A model generated the notes under the pieces. That model did not search any database and was not told the DNA's origin. It worked only from the letters and a program-made list of their open reading frames with translations. From Brucella grignonensis (GTDB lineage Bacteria > Pseudomonadota > Alphaproteobacteria > Rhizobiales > Rhizobiaceae), in NCBI RefSeq assembly GCF_002252505.1, contig NZ_NNRL01000153.1:124001-188000 (forward strand): 64,000 nt of DNA. Reading direction: 5' to 3'. A program made the position numbers and the translations under genes. Positions 18,549 to 28,057 of the stretch are shown here, in pieces (the stretch's first letter is position 1; each line of letters opens with the position of its first letter).

Positions 18549-18588
18549 AAAAACTGGCTAGTTGAACTGGCCAATTAACTGGTAAGCG

Positions 18589-18825
18589 TCAGACTTCCTC
18601 GCCTTCGAACATCTGCACAGGCTGACTTGGCATGATGGTCGAAATTGCATGCTTATATACAAGCTGCGAATGGCCATCGCGACGCAGCAATACGCAGAAA
18701 TTGTCAAAGGACGTCACGATACCCGTGAGTTTCACGCCATTAATAAGGAAGATGGTCAGTGAAATTTTCTGCTTGCGTACAGAATTGAGAAAAAGGTCTT
18801 GAAGATTTTGCGATCGTTCAGCCAT
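18589..18825 (-). CDS. hfq: RNA chaperone Hfq
   Basis: Sm-like hexameric protein that pairs small RNAs with mRNA targets. The 78-residue product begins [20 protein letters not shown] and has both Sm motifs ([17 protein letters not shown] and YKHAISTI). The short acidic tail EGEEV is typical of rhizobial and brucella Hfq, which lack the long C-terminal extension. It has its own strong terminator downstream. Upstream, 267 bp separate it from an unrelated glycosyltransferase gene. Confidence 0.98.
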
Positions 18826-19092
18826 TGTTTTTATTCCTTTATCGATCAGCAGTCAGCTCGCCAAATGCCAGACGAGCACGCGCACACACATAAATCAAGC
18901 TCCCGGATTGCGCAAAACCGGTCACTGATCGCAATTGCTGTGGAAAGACAACTGCTTCGCTCTTTAGCTTCGGTTAACAGGATGAGAATCTTTGCGCAAC
19001 CGGCAATTTCAAATGCATGCAAGCAAATCTTTCACGCCCCACAAATCTGGTATTGTTTTCAATAAGCTGGGAGGAGAAAGCCTTAGGCCAGT

Positions 19093-19923
19093 TTATTGTA
19101 TCGTCTCAACAGCATCATGGAATGGCGCATCCAGCAGAGATTTAACACGATCAATCGCCCACATATAAAAACTGCCGGGCTGAAGAGAAACCACTTCCTT
19201 GTGCTTCTTATGGATATGAAATCCGATAAAGTCCGGATGCTTCATTGGCTCCAGGCCATATGCAGGATCATAAATGCGCGTCGCTTCCTTCCCGACCCAG
19301 TAGTAGAAATTCTCCTGCGGTGCCGCATTTTTGAATATGCCGTACTTGCGGGCCAAACGCGAAATACCATCATTGCCGAAGATCGTGATCCCGATGGCGG
19401 CTGGTGTAATGTCTTTGCCAGTCATTCGATAATAAAGCGGACGCAGCTTACCGCGTCTCAGGCCAAGCCAGCGAGGCAATGGATAACTCGCAGCAACATA
19501 AGCTTCAAATTCGCGGATGATCGGATGGTCGTGCGGCAGATAAAGCGCTGAAACTCCCACTCGGAAACGATTCTCACGCGCAAGATACGGCTTTGACGGA
19601 TCAGGATGAAATTGTTTGAGCAGATAGACATCCGTATCAAGCCAGACGCCCTGCTTGTGCTTCATCAGCATTATGCGGAAAATATCACTGAACTGGACGA
19701 TGGTCGTCCTGCTACGAAAGTTTGGATATCCCGGATCCAGCCGCTTAAAGACCAGTTCGGGCAATATCTCGCTGGCGTCACACAGTTCTACTCCCTGTGG
19801 CACGTTTTCTATCGGCGCATAAGAAAACAATTTTACGCGTTGCCCCGTCATGACCATAGAAGCCAGACAGATTTGATCCACTTCACGTAGACGCGGTCCG
19901 TACCAAAAAGTGCAGATATCCAT
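19093..19923 (-). CDS. Glycosyltransferase of the DXD sugar-binding type
   Basis: The 276-residue protein has no signal peptide or clear membrane segment. It contains the nucleotide-sugar motif DTD in GVWLDTDVYLLKQF (about residues 93-106), preceded by SDIFRIMLMKHKQG; this is the Gly_transf_sug (DXD) architecture also seen in capsule and LPS sugar transferases. Donor and acceptor are unknown. It stands alone between trkA and hfq, with a MITE-like element on its downstream-of-trkA side, so it may be a later insertion into a conserved gene order. No terminator or repeat follows the stop. Confidence 0.75.
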   Translation of the reverse strand: MDICTFWYGPRLREVDQICLASMVMTGQRVKLFSYAPIENVPQGVELCDASEILPELVFKRLDPGYPNFRSRTTIVQFSDIFRIMLMKHKQGVWLDTDVYLLKQFHPDPSKPYLARENRFRVGVSALYLPHDHPIIREFEAYVAASYPLPRWLGLRRGKLRPLYYRMTGKDITPAAIGITIFGNDGISRLARKYGIFKNAAPQENFYYWVGKEATRIYDPAYGLEPMKHPDFIGFHIHKKHKEVVSLQPGSFYMWAIDRVKSLLDAPFHDAVETIQ

Positions 19924-19954
19924 ATAAGCCCCGAGGAAAGTACTACGTATTCTA

Positions 19955-20177
19955 GGGTCTGTGCGGAGTTAGGTTTTGAGCGTGGCGTGAGACGGATTTT
20001 GCTTCTGAACAGGAGAACAGGACGCCGTGGAGTGTCTCTCCACAAGGGCTGTTCGACGCATTCAGAGAGAAAATCCGCCACGTCCTAAAGGGATATGGTG
20101 AAAATGGCTCAGCTTTGCTCCTAAACCTGTGCCATTTTCATCCATACCACGCTTCAAAACGAATTCCCCACAGACCC
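19955..20177. mobile_element. MITE-like non-autonomous element, 223 bp
   Basis: Terminal inverted repeats begin GGGTCTGTG on both sides and can be followed for about 34 bp to GCGTGG with a few mismatches and one indel. A TA dinucleotide flanks each end (19953-19954 and 20178-20179), as expected for a 2-bp target duplication. Inside there are two more inverted pairs (CGTGGCG...GGATTTT with AAAATCCGCCACG, and TATGGTGAAAATGGC with GCCATTTTCATCCATA). There is no transposase frame, so it would need one supplied elsewhere. The family is unknown. Confidence 0.75.
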
Positions 20178-20194
20178 TAATCAAAGCCCGATGA

Positions 20195-21571
20195 TCAGAA
20201 GAACTCAAGGCTGACGCGGAACATCTGTTCCACATGCTTGATTGCATCTGCAGTGGCAAAAATCACAACACGATCTCTCGGTTTGATCTTTACATTGCCG
20301 TTTGGCTGGATGACTTGCCCGTCGCGATAAATCGCGCCAATTCGCAAACCTTCCGGCAGGTCGAGGTCGCGCAATGGGGCTCCAACCAATGAAGATGTCT
20401 CAAGCGCTTCGGCCTCAATTATCTCGGCCATATCGCGATAGACGCTATAAACTGCACGTATACGGCCACGTCGAACATGCTGCAATATCTTCGATACAGT
20501 CACTGCCTTCGGATTAATGTATGCATCAATCCCCACCATATGGGTGAAATCTTGATAAGCGACGGTATTGATCAGCGCCATGTTAGCCTTGCAACCGAGA
20601 CGCTTCGCCATGATGCTCGATAGAATGTTGACCTGATCCTGATTGGTCAGCGCCACAAAGAGATCAGCATCTTCGATATCCGCTTCCTGCAAAAGCGCCT
20701 GATCCAGCGCGCTGCCATGCAGAACCATTGTTCTGTTGAGCTGATCGGCAATCGCAAAAGCGCGGTCGTGCTCACTTTCGATCATCTTGACCCGTGTTTG
20801 CCATTTGCGCTCTTCAATCGCTTTGGCAACATAAAGGCCGATATTTCCACCACCAGCAATGACAATGCGATGTGCTTCCGGCTTTTCATGCCCGAACAAT
20901 GAAAGCGTTCTGCGAACCTGTTCGCGAGGTGTCACCACATAAGCGAGATCACCGGCATGAAGCTGATCCGTCGAGCGCGGAATGAACAGACTGCCATTGC
21001 GCACGACGCCGACGACCGTTGCCGTCAGATCGGGAAACAGGTCTGACAGTTGTTTCAGCGGTGTATTTATGACCGGACATTCTTCCAGACATTCGATAGC
21101 AAGACCGATAACTTTATCATCTGCAAATCGCAGAACGTCGGTAGCCCCCTGCAAAGCGATGCGTCGCAGAACGACTTCACCAACTTCGAGCTCCGGCGAA
21201 ATAATAACGTCGATGGGCAAATTTTCGCGCAGGAACAGGTCCTGATACTCAGCCGTGAGGTAGGATTGCGCGCGAATGCGTGCGATCTTGGTCGGTACGT
21301 TGAAAACCGAATGCGCCACCTGACACGCCACCATATTGACTTCGTCAGACAGGGTGACGGCGATAATCATATCGGCTTCGTTGGCACCAGCAGCAGCCAA
21401 TACATCGGGTTGAGACCCGTGACCAACAAAGCCACGCACATCCAATGTATCTCGGACGATCTCAATATGTCGTGCAGATGTATCGATAACGGAAACATCA
21501 TTTTCTTCGGCAGCAAGCCGCTCGGCAATGCCATAGCCAACCTGCCCTGCTCCGCATACGATTACCCGCAT
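20195..21571 (-). CDS. trkA: Trk potassium uptake regulatory protein TrkA
   Basis: Peripheral NAD(H)-binding subunit that gates the Trk potassium channel at the inner membrane. The 458-residue protein has two tandem RCK modules, each starting with a Rossmann glycine motif (VCGAGQVGYGIAERL at the N terminus and IAGGGNIGLYVAKAI near residue 235), each followed by a TrkA-C domain. It is 32 bp after ntrX in the same direction; the ntrYX-trkA linkage is common in Rhizobiales. The MITE begins 17 bp past its stop. The membrane partner TrkH is not in the window. Confidence 0.96.
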   Translation of the reverse strand: MRVIVCGAGQVGYGIAERLAAEENDVSVIDTSARHIEIVRDTLDVRGFVGHGSQPDVLAAAGANEADMIIAVTLSDEVNMVACQVAHSVFNVPTKIARIRAQSYLTAEYQDLFLRENLPIDVIISPELEVGEVVLRRIALQGATDVLRFADDKVIGLAIECLEECPVINTPLKQLSDLFPDLTATVVGVVRNGSLFIPRSTDQLHAGDLAYVVTPREQVRRTLSLFGHEKPEAHRIVIAGGGNIGLYVAKAIEERKWQTRVKMIESEHDRAFAIADQLNRTMVLHGSALDQALLQEADIEDADLFVALTNQDQVNILSSIMAKRLGCKANMALINTVAYQDFTHMVGIDAYINPKAVTVSKILQHVRRGRIRAVYSVYRDMAEIIEAEALETSSLVGAPLRDLDLPEGLRIGAIYRDGQVIQPNGNVKIKPRDRVVIFATADAIKHVEQMFRVSLEFF

Positions 21572-21603
21572 ATCATCCCGCCTGCTTTAAGCTTGTTTTT
21601 CTC

Positions 21604-22965
21604 TTATACGCCGAGAGATTTCAGTTTGCGATGCAAAGCCGAGCGTTCCATGCCGACGAATTCAGCAGTACGCGAGATATTGCCACCAAAGCGGTTGATC
21701 TGTGCAATCAGATATTCCTTCTCGAAACGCTCACGCGCCTCACGCAAAGGTAATGCCATGATGTGCTGATCAGACTCCGTAGGCGCACGCGGCAGCGTGT
21801 CACCAATTTCTGTTGGCAGAAGATCGGCTGTCACCGGCGCATCCGGATCATCGCCACGTGCCAGAATCATCACGCGTTCCACGTTATTTCGCAGCTGACG
21901 AATATTGCCCGGCCAGCTATGCGACTGCAAAACCGCCATCGCATCAGAACCGATCTTACGCGGCTTGATACCGGCCTGTTCGGCAATCTGCGTCATGAAA
22001 TATTCGACCAGCGCTGGGATATCTTCGCGCCGTGCCGCAAGGGCTGGCACATGCACCGGCACCACCGAAAGACGATGGAAGAGATCTTCACGGAATGTGC
22101 CTTCGGCAATCATCCCTTCCAGATTCTGTGCGGTCGAAGAGATGATGCGGACATCCACCTTCACACGCTTGGTACCACCCACCCGCTCAAACTGCTGATC
22201 GACCAGTACGCGCAAAATCTTGTTCTGCGTTTCACGCGGCATATCGGCAACTTCATCGAGATAAAGAATACCGCCATGGGCTTCTTCGAGTGCGCCAACT
22301 TTACGCTCACCACCGTCCATTTCCGTACCGAACAGCTCAATTTCCATACGTTCCGGCGTAATGGTGGCAGCATTGACCGTCACAAACGGCCCATTGGCGC
22401 GCGTTGATTGCGCATGGATGGCACGTGCGGCCAGCTCCTTACCGGCGCCCGAGGGACCGGTGATCATGATACGGCTGTTGGTCGGTGCCACACGCTCGAT
22501 GGTCTGACGAAGCTGATTGATAGCCAGCGACGCACCGATCAGATCCAGATTATCGCCACTGCGCTTACGCAGGTTGGAAACTTCACGCTTGAGCTTGGAT
22601 GTCTCCAAAGCGCGCTCCGCAACCAGAATGAGACGGTCGGCCTTGAATGGCTTTTCAATGAAATCATAAGCGCCGCGGCGGATCGCAGATACGGCCGTTT
22701 CGATATTACCGTGACCGGAAATCATAACAACAGGCAGCTCCGGATGTTGTTTCTTGATCTCGTCAAGCAGCGCTAACCCATCAAGACGGCTGCCCTGCAA
22801 CCAAATGTCGAGGAACACCAGACGCGGCACACGATCATCGATGGCTGCAAGCGCACTGTCAGCGTCAAAAGCGGTGCGTGTTTCATAGCCTTCGTCGCTC
22901 AGAATACCTGCAACGAGTTCCCGAATGTCCGCTTCATCGTCAACTACAAGAATATCGGCTGCCAT
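21604..22965 (-). CDS. ntrX: Response regulator NtrX, AAA+ type without GAFTGA
   Basis: DNA-binding response regulator of the NtrYX nitrogen/redox two-component system. The 453-residue protein has a receiver domain (phosphorylated Asp53 in FLDIW), an AAA+ domain with Walker A GPSGAGKE and Walker B GGILYLDEVADMP, and a Fis-type HTH at the C terminus (NISRTAEFVGMERSALHRKL). The sigma-54 contact loop GAFTGA is missing: the stretch between ELFG and GALEEAHGG reads TEMDGGERKV. It therefore probably acts without sigma-54. It starts 1 bp after the ntrY stop. Confidence 0.96.
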   Translation of the reverse strand: MAADILVVDDEADIRELVAGILSDEGYETRTAFDADSALAAIDDRVPRLVFLDIWLQGSRLDGLALLDEIKKQHPELPVVMISGHGNIETAVSAIRRGAYDFIEKPFKADRLILVAERALETSKLKREVSNLRKRSGDNLDLIGASLAINQLRQTIERVAPTNSRIMITGPSGAGKELAARAIHAQSTRANGPFVTVNAATITPERMEIELFGTEMDGGERKVGALEEAHGGILYLDEVADMPRETQNKILRVLVDQQFERVGGTKRVKVDVRIISSTAQNLEGMIAEGTFREDLFHRLSVVPVHVPALAARREDIPALVEYFMTQIAEQAGIKPRKIGSDAMAVLQSHSWPGNIRQLRNNVERVMILARGDDPDAPVTADLLPTEIGDTLPRAPTESDQHIMALPLREARERFEKEYLIAQINRFGGNISRTAEFVGMERSALHRKLKSLGV

Positions 22966-22966
22966 A

Positions 22967-25249
22967 TCAATTCACCTGTCCAATTATCTTGTTTTCGTGA
23001 TTTCCCTCTTCCATACCGAGTGCATCGGTGGAAACCTCAGGAAAAATCATACGTATCATTGCGCCACGTCCTCCGTGGAAGTCTGCTGGCGCATCATGCA
23101 ATTCCAAATGTCCGCCATGTTCTTCAACAATCTTGCGAACAATAGCGAGACCAAGTCCTGTGCCCTTTTCACGCGTGGTCATATAGGGCTCGAGCAGTTT
23201 CTGACGGTCATCGCCCGGCAAACCTTTACCGTTGTCGATAACATCAACCACGAGCTGCCCGTCGATTTTTTGCGACCGAACGAGAATATACCCATCCCCA
23301 CGCTCTTCCTTGGACACTGCATCAATCGCCTCACTGGCGTTCTTGATGACATTACCAAAGGCTTGCCCAAGCAACCGGCTATCAAAAGAGCCGATGAGTT
23401 TTTCAGAACCATATTCATGGTTGAAATGAATATCGTTGCGGCTGACTTCGATGAGGAAGGACGCCTCACGAAGCGCCTCACGCAGATCCATAGCGCGCAT
23501 TTCCGGCTTCGGCATACGCGCAAAAGCGGAAAACTCATCAACCATGCGACCGATATCACCGACCTGCCGGATGATCGTTTCTGTGCATTGATCGAAGACT
23601 TCCCGGTCTTCCGTAATCACCTTGCCGTAACGACGACGAATACGTTCTGCTGAAAGCTGGATCGGGGTCAGTGGATTCTTGATTTCATGCGCAATGCGGC
23701 GTGCGACATCAGCCCATGCGGAGGAACGCTGCGCCTGAACAAGATCGGTAATATCATCGACCGTCACCACATAGGAGTAATCGTCAGATTCCGCATCCTC
23801 AACCGTAACCTGCACATTGAAGTTACGTGCAACACCTCCACGGGTCATGCTGACCTGTTCGCGATGCATCGTGCGGCCCGTCGTGCGTGCGACCTCGAAG
23901 GCCTGTCCGATCTCCGGTGCAATACTGCTAAGGCTTTTGCCGATTGCATCCTGAGAGCTCACCCCAAACATATTTTCAGCAGAACGATTGAGAATCGAGA
24001 TGGAATCGTCCGACTCAATGCCAATAACACCAGCAGTCACCCCCGAAAGCACTGCTTCGGAGAAGCGGCGACGCTCATCGATCTGATCTTTTGCAGAAAT
24101 AAGTTCGTTACGCTGGCTCTTCAGCTCCGCAACCATGTTGTTGAACGTTCCCGAAAGCGCGCCCACGTCACCGTCCGATGAACGAACAGGCACGGAAATA
24201 TCGAGATTACCCGCCGCCACATCATCAGCGGCACCAATCAACAGGCGAATTGGACGTACAAGACGGTCAGCAACCGCAATACCAGTCCACATAGCTGATA
24301 ACAGAAGAATCAGCGTCAAACCGAAATAGAGCAACGCAAAAGCAATCTGGGTCGGAATACGATTGGCGTCCATCTCCTGATAGCGCTGCGTATTAGCCTC
24401 CATCAGGCGCATGGCTTCCAGAATCTGCTGATCGACGGCGCGCACCGTGTATAGATAAAGATCTGGAATTTCGCGCATCTTTATAACCGCACCGACAAAA
24501 TTACTATTGCCGGGGGGAATGATCACGGGCTTACCATCAATGGCGGTCTTCAATGCATCTTCGGTAGGAGGTGGGAGGCGCGTCTCAACACCGGTTTCGC
24601 TTTTTACAACGATATCGCCGCCTTCACGCAACAAAAATGCACCAAGCAAACCACGACCACCGGCCTGGAGCGTCATATAGCGGATGAAGCCGCCTCGATC
24701 GAGGCTGTAAAGTGTGCGCTGAGCATCAAGTTCCTGCAACATCGAGAACGATGTGCTTTGCAGATTGAGCGCCGTTTCACGAATATATGCAGTCGTCAGA
24801 CTTTGCGATGAACTCACAATGTCGCGCGTATTGGTATCAAACCAGCGATCAAGCCCAAGATTGAGCGTCACCGATGCGACGATGGCCACCACAATGGCCG
24901 GAATAGCCGCAACCAGTGAGAACAGTGCCACGATACGGACGTGCAGCCGGGAAGCAGCCTTCCCTGACCGGCGTGCGGACACAATGCGATAGACTTCACG
25001 ACAAATCAGCAGGATCAGGAAAACAATCAGCGCAACATTGATGATAACGAGCGCCAGCGTCACATTACGATCAGGTGTGATTGGCGTAATGCCGATAAGA
25101 ATGGCAAAAGAAATCGATGCCGTGATCAACGCCGAAACAACGGTAATAATACCAGGCAATGCAAGAAGCCTGCGCCCCTCACCCGCACGTGATGATCGAT
25201 CTTCCCGGTCCATATCCGTCGTCAGATTCGCTGTATTCATGTTAACCAT
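22967..25249 (-). CDS. ntrY: Sensor histidine kinase NtrY
   Basis: Membrane sensor kinase for NtrX. From ATG 25249 the protein is 760 residues: several N-terminal membrane helices, a long periplasmic part, another helix (FALLYFGLTLILLLSAMWTG), a HAMP segment, a PAS domain, the H-box [20 protein letters not shown] and the ATPase boxes DNGKGLPG and TGLGLAIVRK. The start is unsure: ATG 25249 and ATG 25240 are both near a weak GGGT, and an upstream start at 25282 would place the palindrome at 25261 inside the gene. ntrX follows directly. Confidence 0.95.
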   Translation of the reverse strand: MVNMNTANLTTDMDREDRSSRAGEGRRLLALPGIITVVSALITASISFAILIGITPITPDRNVTLALVIINVALIVFLILLICREVYRIVSARRSGKAASRLHVRIVALFSLVAAIPAIVVAIVASVTLNLGLDRWFDTNTRDIVSSSQSLTTAYIRETALNLQSTSFSMLQELDAQRTLYSLDRGGFIRYMTLQAGGRGLLGAFLLREGGDIVVKSETGVETRLPPPTEDALKTAIDGKPVIIPPGNSNFVGAVIKMREIPDLYLYTVRAVDQQILEAMRLMEANTQRYQEMDANRIPTQIAFALLYFGLTLILLLSAMWTGIAVADRLVRPIRLLIGAADDVAAGNLDISVPVRSSDGDVGALSGTFNNMVAELKSQRNELISAKDQIDERRRFSEAVLSGVTAGVIGIESDDSISILNRSAENMFGVSSQDAIGKSLSSIAPEIGQAFEVARTTGRTMHREQVSMTRGGVARNFNVQVTVEDAESDDYSYVVTVDDITDLVQAQRSSAWADVARRIAHEIKNPLTPIQLSAERIRRRYGKVITEDREVFDQCTETIIRQVGDIGRMVDEFSAFARMPKPEMRAMDLREALREASFLIEVSRNDIHFNHEYGSEKLIGSFDSRLLGQAFGNVIKNASEAIDAVSKEERGDGYILVRSQKIDGQLVVDVIDNGKGLPGDDRQKLLEPYMTTREKGTGLGLAIVRKIVEEHGGHLELHDAPADFHGGRGAMIRMIFPEVSTDALGMEEGNHENKIIGQVN

Positions 25250-25260
25250 GTTACCCAATA

Positions 25261-25280
25261 GCGTTGCATCTATGCAACGC
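25261..25280. promoter_or_regulatory. Palindrome just upstream of ntrY
   Basis: GCGTTGCAT-CT-ATGCAACGC, a perfect 9-bp inverted repeat. A third half-site, ATGCAACG, follows at 25293-25300. It is 12 bp before the preferred ntrY start and may be an operator for an unidentified regulator. Confidence 0.5.
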
Positions 25281-25315
25281 ATTGTGGCGAAAATGCAACG
25301 ATTGTTTACAGCTTT

Positions 25316-25401
25316 AAAGCATTTCCAGCAAAAGTGCGAAGCGGTTTTGCGTTGGATAATGCGCCAGACAAATAGTTAGATCGACGATCTAACTATTTGT
25401 C
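25316..25401. repeat. Family C repeat half followed by a 35-bp perfect palindrome
   Basis: 25319-25364 matches the first half of the family C repeats (AGCATTTCCAGCAAAAGTGC onward to GGATAATGCG). Directly after it, 25367-25401 is a perfect palindrome of 17 bp arms around one base, beginning GACAAATAGTTAGATCG. It lies between the ntrC stop and ntrY and could end the dusB-ntrBC transcript, though no T tract follows. Confidence 0.7.
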
Positions 25402-25436
25402 GAAAAGGTGAACAGATTTCCGCACCTATTGATGGC

Positions 25437-26909
25437 TTAGCTTTGTTTAGCACCACGATAAATGTTGACGCCAAGCTCCCTGATCTTCTTGCGCAACGTA
25501 TTGCGGTTCAGTCCAAGAATCTCCGCTGCCTTGATCTGATTGCCGCGTGTCGCAGTAAGGCAAGCAAGGATGAGCGGATATTCCAGTTCTGCGAGAACGC
25601 GGTGATAGAGACCCGGCGGTGGCAGATCAGAGCCAAAGGACGCGAAATAACGCTGCATATTATGCTCCACCACCTGCGAAATGGTGATATTCTCGATATC
25701 GGCAGATGTGGAAACCGGAACGTCAGGCTTTGATAGCTCGGACTTCAGTTCCGCTTCGATGATCTCCGGTGAGATTTCGTCCTGCGGGTAAAGGGCGGCC
25801 AACCGGCGCACAAGGTTTTCCAGCTCGCGCACGTTGCCCGGCCATGGATAGCGACGCATCATGTCGAACCCGGCAGCAGTAATACGTTTCTCCGGCAACC
25901 CCTCTTCGGCAGCTCGCTTGAAGAAATGACGTACCAGATCAGGCACGTCCTCACTACGCTCGCGCAATGGCGGCAACCGCAGAGGCACGACATTCAGACG
26001 GTAGTAAAGATCTTCGCGGAAAAGCCCCTGCGCGATGAGCTGGCGCAAATCCTTGTTGGTCGCGGCCACGATGCGCACATCGGTCTTGATCGGCGTGCGG
26101 CCACCGACCGTCATATACTCGCCCTGCTGCAACACGCGCAGCAAGCGCGTCTGCGCCTCCATTGGCATGTCGCCGATTTCATCGAGGAACAGCGTACCGC
26201 CATTGGCCTGTTCAAAACGTCCGCTTGAACGATTTTGCGCCCCAGTAAAGGCTCCCTTTTCGTGTCCGAACAATTCGGACTCGATCAGATCACGCGGAAT
26301 AGCCGCCATATTGATGGCAACAAACGGCCCTTTACGACGACGACCATATTCATGAAGCGCTCGTGCAACGAGCTCCTTACCCGTGCCCGACTCACCTGTG
26401 ACCATCATGGTCAAATCGGTCTGCATCATACGGGCCAGCACGCGATAGATTTCCTGCATCGCAGGCGAACGACCAACCAGCGGCATGTTTTCCGCCTGCT
26501 CATCTGGCATCGCGGCTGCAGGCTTATGCTTGGGCTCAGAGAGCGCACGACCCACGATGTTGATAAGTTCGGTCAGATCGAAGGGCTTGGGCAGATATTC
26601 ATAAGCACCGGCCTCAGAGGCACGAATTGCGGTCATGAAAGTATTCTGCGCGCTCATCACCACGATCGGCAGATCAGGGCGCATCTTCTTGATGCGCGGG
26701 AGCAGATCAAAGGCATTCTCGTCCGGCATATTGACGTCTGTGATGACCAGATCACCATCACCAGCGGCTACCCAGCGCCAGAGCGATGTTGCATTGGACG
26801 TTACCCGAACATCATAACCTGCGCGCGAGAGTGCCTGATTAAGCACTGTGCGAATTGCAGCATCGTCATCCGCGACGAGAATCGTACCTGTCGGACGTCC
26901 GGCAATCAT
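25437..26909 (-). CDS. ntrC: Nitrogen regulator NtrC (NR-I)
   Basis: Sigma-54-dependent activator of nitrogen-assimilation genes. The 490-residue protein has a receiver domain (Asp58 in VITDVN), an AAA+ domain with Walker A GESGTGKE, the sigma-54 contact loop GAFTGA in [12 protein letters not shown], Walker [14 protein letters not shown], and a Fis-type HTH near the C terminus ([20 protein letters not shown]). It overlaps ntrB by 4 bp. Unlike NtrX next door it has every feature needed for sigma-54 activation. Confidence 0.98.
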   Translation of the reverse strand: MIAGRPTGTILVADDDAAIRTVLNQALSRAGYDVRVTSNATSLWRWVAAGDGDLVITDVNMPDENAFDLLPRIKKMRPDLPIVVMSAQNTFMTAIRASEAGAYEYLPKPFDLTELINIVGRALSEPKHKPAAAMPDEQAENMPLVGRSPAMQEIYRVLARMMQTDLTMMVTGESGTGKELVARALHEYGRRRKGPFVAINMAAIPRDLIESELFGHEKGAFTGAQNRSSGRFEQANGGTLFLDEIGDMPMEAQTRLLRVLQQGEYMTVGGRTPIKTDVRIVAATNKDLRQLIAQGLFREDLYYRLNVVPLRLPPLRERSEDVPDLVRHFFKRAAEEGLPEKRITAAGFDMMRRYPWPGNVRELENLVRRLAALYPQDEISPEIIEAELKSELSKPDVPVSTSADIENITISQVVEHNMQRYFASFGSDLPPPGLYHRVLAELEYPLILACLTATRGNQIKAAEILGLNRNTLRKKIRELGVNIYRGAKQS

Positions 26910-28057
26910 GCGTTATCTCCTGTCTTTGCAGACATCTTCGAGCTCTTTGAACTCGTATTATCGACAGAACTCTTCCATGCAGGCATGAGTATGCGGAAGG
27001 TCGTACGGGATGGATGGCTGTCGCACTCAATCACACCGCCATGATCCCCGATGATCTTGGCAACAAGCGCCAGCCCCAAGCCTGAACCATTGGTCTTTGT
27101 GGTCACAAATGGATCGAACAGATGCGGCAGCATATCTTCGGGAACGCCCGGACCATTATCGTGCACGCAGAATTCGAGTGGCAAAGCCACGCGGTCACTC
27201 GCGCCAGGAACCTGCAAGCGAATGCCCGGACGATAGGCTGTTGAAAGTATGATCTCAGCCCCTTCGCGGTCACCGAGAGCCTCAGCTGCGTTCTTCACCA
27301 GATTAAGAAACACCTGAATCAGTTGATCCCGATTGGCAAAGACAGGCGGCAATGAGGGATCATATTCCTCAACGAAGCGAATATGCCGCGCAAATCCATT
27401 GCGTGCGATTGCCTTCACATGGTCGAGCACCGAATAAATATTGACTGCAGTGCGCTCGATTGGACGCTCGTCGGAAAACACTTCCATACGATCGACGAGC
27501 TTAACAATACGATCAGTTTCATCGGTGATGAGCCGCGCAAGTGCACGATCTTCGTCTGTTACCACCTGTTCAAGCAATTGTGCTGCACCGCGAATACCGG
27601 AAAGCGGGTTCTTGATCTCATGCGCGAGCATGGAAGCGAGACCTGTCACAGAACGCGCAGCGCCACGATGGGTCATCTGACGGTCGATCTTCTCCGCCAT
27701 GGTCTTTTCCTTGAACAGGATTACCACAGCGCCCGGCGTCTCGATCACCGGAGCCACATAAAGATCAACGATGCGCTCAGCACCAAGCTTAGGAGACGAT
27801 ATATCGACGCGATACTCGTTGACCGGCACCTGACTGGTGCGAACCTGATCGACCAGAGCCAATAACGGACTTCCGAAAGGAAGAAAGGATTCCAGCCGGT
27901 TGCGCGCCAGAATGGAAGAACCGGAGCGAAAAAACTGCTCCGCATCCATATTGGCGTAAACAATGTGATTGTCGTTGCTCACCATGATGACAGGCTGATT
28001 GATCGCATCCAAAATTATGCCCGGAATGCCACCCGCTTCGGCTCTTCCGACCATCAT
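26906..28057 (-). CDS. ntrB: Nitrogen sensor kinase/phosphatase NtrB (NR-II)
   Basis: Soluble histidine kinase and phosphatase that sets NtrC phosphorylation in response to the PII protein. The 383-residue product has an N-terminal PAS domain, the H-box [22 protein letters not shown], and the ATPase boxes [21 protein letters not shown] and [11 protein letters not shown]. There are no membrane segments. It overlaps dusB and ntrC by 4 bp each, so the three genes are translationally coupled. Confidence 0.98.
   Translation of the reverse strand: MMVGRAEAGGIPGIILDAINQPVIMVSNDNHIVYANMDAEQFFRSGSSILARNRLESFLPFGSPLLALVDQVRTSQVPVNEYRVDISSPKLGAERIVDLYVAPVIETPGAVVILFKEKTMAEKIDRQMTHRGAARSVTGLASMLAHEIKNPLSGIRGAAQLLEQVVTDEDRALARLITDETDRIVKLVDRMEVFSDERPIERTAVNIYSVLDHVKAIARNGFARHIRFVEEYDPSLPPVFANRDQLIQVFLNLVKNAAEALGDREGAEIILSTAYRPGIRLQVPGASDRVALPLEFCVHDNGPGVPEDMLPHLFDPFVTTKTNGSGLGLALVAKIIGDHGGVIECDSHPSRTTFRILMPAWKSSVDNTSSKSSKMSAKTGDNA

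Noticed and set aside
19093-20194. A full genomic island between trkA and hfq
   Set aside because: Only one gene and a MITE are present, with no integrase, tRNA end or direct repeats around the whole segment. Treated as separate small insertions.
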